Below, piece after piece: positions 5,299 through 6,021 of a stretch of 6,021 bases of DNA; the stretch's first letter is position 1, and the number at the start of each line of letters is the position of its first letter. The notes below the pieces were generated by a model, which was not told the DNA's origin, ran no database searches, and was given only the letters and a program-made list of their open reading frames with translations. The position numbers and the translations under genes were made by a program. The stretch is from an uncultured Methanobrevibacter sp. (lineage in GTDB: Archaea; Methanobacteriota; Methanobacteria; Methanobacteriales; Methanobacteriaceae), in contig NZ_CALCYR010000243.1 in NCBI RefSeq assembly GCF_937906425.1, positions 1 to 6,021 of the forward strand. The letters are read 5' to 3'.

Positions 5299-5616
5299 AT
5301 GGAAATCGATATTATTGAGAAAAAAGAAAATATTTTATTTGACAGAACCGAAGTAAGATTTAACTGTTCATATGAAGGGGAAGCAACTCCTAAAATCTTA
5401 GATGTAAAAAGTAAATTAGTTGCTTTACTCGACACTAAAAAAGAATTAATCGTAGTTGACAATCTTCAACCAGGATACGGTGAACCTAAAGCTGTAGGTT
5501 ATGCTAAAGTATATGGTAGAGAATCATCCTTATTAGATGTAGAAAAACCTAGTGTAATTGCTAAAAACAAAGAACCAGAAGCTCCTGCTGAAGAAGAAGA
5601 TGAAGCGGAAGAATAG
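5299..5616 (+). CDS. rps24e: Small-subunit ribosomal protein eS24
   Basis: This is ribosomal protein eS24 of the small subunit, shared by archaea and eukaryotes and absent from bacteria. The 105-aa product begins MEIDIIEKKENILFDRTEV and contains the core TKKELIVVDNLQPGYGEPKAVGYAKVYG, which is diagnostic. The C-terminus is an acidic tail (about 92-105, EPEAPAEEEDEAEE). Adjacent in-frame ATGs lie at 5296 and 5299. The second is chosen because GAGGT (5288-5292) is then 6 nt away, the same spacing as for the other genes here, and because relatives start MEI; the difference is one residue. The frame is open upstream to an ATG at 5194, which would overlap the kinase gene, but that stretch is not eS24-like. 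The gene follows the kinase by 94 nt and precedes rps27ae by 25 nt. Confidence 0.95.
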   Translation: MEIDIIEKKENILFDRTEVRFNCSYEGEATPKILDVKSKLVALLDTKKELIVVDNLQPGYGEPKAVGYAKVYGRESSLLDVEKPSVIAKNKEPEAPAEEEDEAEE

Positions 5617-5627
5617 ATTAATGAATT

Positions 5628-5634
5628 AGGAGGA
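5628..5634 (+). promoter_or_regulatory. Strong ribosome binding site of rps27ae
   Basis: AGGAGGA is the longest match in the window to the 3' end of archaeal 16S rRNA, 7-8 nt before the ATG. The other genes have only GAGGT-like sites. Confidence 0.8.
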
Positions 5635-5641
5635 TATTAAT

Positions 5642-5800
5642 ATGGCTACTAAAAAAGAATTATATACTGTTGAAGGAGACAAAATCGTAAGAAAAAATCC
5701 TTTCTGTCCTCGTTGTTCTGAAGGTGTATTTATGGCTGACCATGGTGATAGATACGCTTGTGGTAAATGCGGATACACTGAAATGAAAACTAAAGAATAA
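5642..5800 (+). CDS. rps27ae: Small-subunit ribosomal protein eS31 (S27ae)
   Basis: This 52-aa zinc-ribbon protein of the small ribosomal subunit is the archaeal form of the protein fused to ubiquitin in eukaryotes. It starts MATKKELYTVEGDKIVRKNP. The zinc ligands are C22 and C25 (CPRC) and C40 and C43 (CGKC), with the family segment FMADHGDRYACGKCGYTE between and after them. The best Shine-Dalgarno of the window, AGGAGGAT (5628-5634), lies just upstream with 8 nt between GGAGG and the ATG, fitting a highly expressed ribosomal gene. It is 25 nt after rps24e and almost certainly in the same operon. In many archaea the Kae1/Bud32 gene comes next; none starts in the remaining 221 nt. Confidence 0.95.
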   Translation: MATKKELYTVEGDKIVRKNPFCPRCSEGVFMADHGDRYACGKCGYTEMKTKE

Positions 5801-5806
5801 ATATTC

Positions 5807-5837
5807 TTTATTTTCTTTATCTTTTTTTATTTTTTAA
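5807..5837 (+). terminator. T-tract terminator after rps27ae
   Basis: Runs of T (up to seven) interrupted by single A or C residues begin within 10 nt of the rps27ae stop. No hairpin is seen. It probably ends the kinase-rps24e-rps27ae transcript. Confidence 0.55.
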
Positions 5838-5920
5838 TATTTAACTTAATAGGCTAGTTTTAACTAATTTTATTTAATTTTAACATTTTTTAATTTTTAT
5901 TTAATTTTAATCTCTATTTT

Positions 5921-6000
5921 TAACTAATTTTAACTAATTTTAACTAATTTTAACTAATTTTAACTAATTTAACTAATTTTATCTAATTTAAACTAATTTT
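5921..6000 (+). repeat. Array of 10-bp TAACTAATTT repeats
   Basis: Five perfect copies of TAACTAATTT occupy 5921-5970, followed by about three degenerate copies to 6000. A single earlier copy lies at 5861-5870. The period of 10 bp is close to one helical turn, so the A/T tracts lie on one face of the DNA. The array may continue in weaker form past the window end. Confidence 0.9.
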
Positions 6001-6021
6001 ATTTAATTTAAATTCTATTTT

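Noticed and set aside
5268..5462. 64-aa antisense frame opposite rps24e
   Set aside because: A shadow of the ribosomal protein gene.
5921..6000. CRISPR array
   Set aside because: The 10-bp units directly abut with no spacers, and no cas-like gene is nearby; it is a simple tandem repeat.

Overview
The window looks like a piece of chromosome from a low-GC methanogenic archaeon of the order Methanobacteriales, most probably Methanobrevibacter or a close relative. The genes are archaeal/eukaryotic-type information-processing genes: aIF2 gamma, RNA polymerase Rpo7, Spt4, and ribosomal proteins S24e and S27ae. Start regions carry GAGGT-type Shine-Dalgarno sites and TTTATATA-type TATA boxes. Coding DNA is moderately AT-rich, while the gaps are almost pure A+T. 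The genus is inferred from composition and gene style; no database search was possible.

Layout: all eight genes are on the + strand. A 215-nt leader/promoter region precedes eif2g (216-1439, GTG start). Next come a small Fcf1/VapC-like PIN-domain nuclease (1568-1963), a 295-nt gap with a 50-bp tandem duplication and inverted repeats, and rpo7/rpoE1 (2259-2834, TTG start) overlapping spt4 (2834-3019) by one base. After a 311-nt AT-rich gap with its own TATA box lies a six-helix DUF4013-type membrane protein (3331-4152), closed by a strong hairpin terminator. A 551-nt gap then holds a tandem repeat array, a long 12-bp-stem inverted repeat and a duplicated 60-bp promoter/leader segment. It is followed by GTP-dependent dephospho-CoA kinase (4704-5204, TTG start), rps24e (5299-5616) and rps27ae (5642-5800). 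The last 221 nt are T-rich and end in an array of 10-bp repeats.

Apart from the membrane protein, this is a classical archaeal information-processing cluster. It joins initiator tRNA delivery (aIF2 gamma), possible rRNA maturation (PIN), transcription (the Rpo7 stalk subunit and the Spt4 half of the Spt4/5 elongation factor), CoA biosynthesis and two small-subunit ribosomal proteins. The DUF4013 gene looks like an insertion into this cluster, because it has its own promoter and terminator.

No new enzymatic system stands out. What the genes do not explain lies in the gaps: separate T-rich tandem repeats downstream of four genes, a shared AATTGAA/TTCAATT palindrome upstream of eif2g and rpo7, a structured element at 4431-4501, and a duplicated leader before the CoA kinase. 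No tRNA, rRNA, CRISPR array or insertion sequence was seen.
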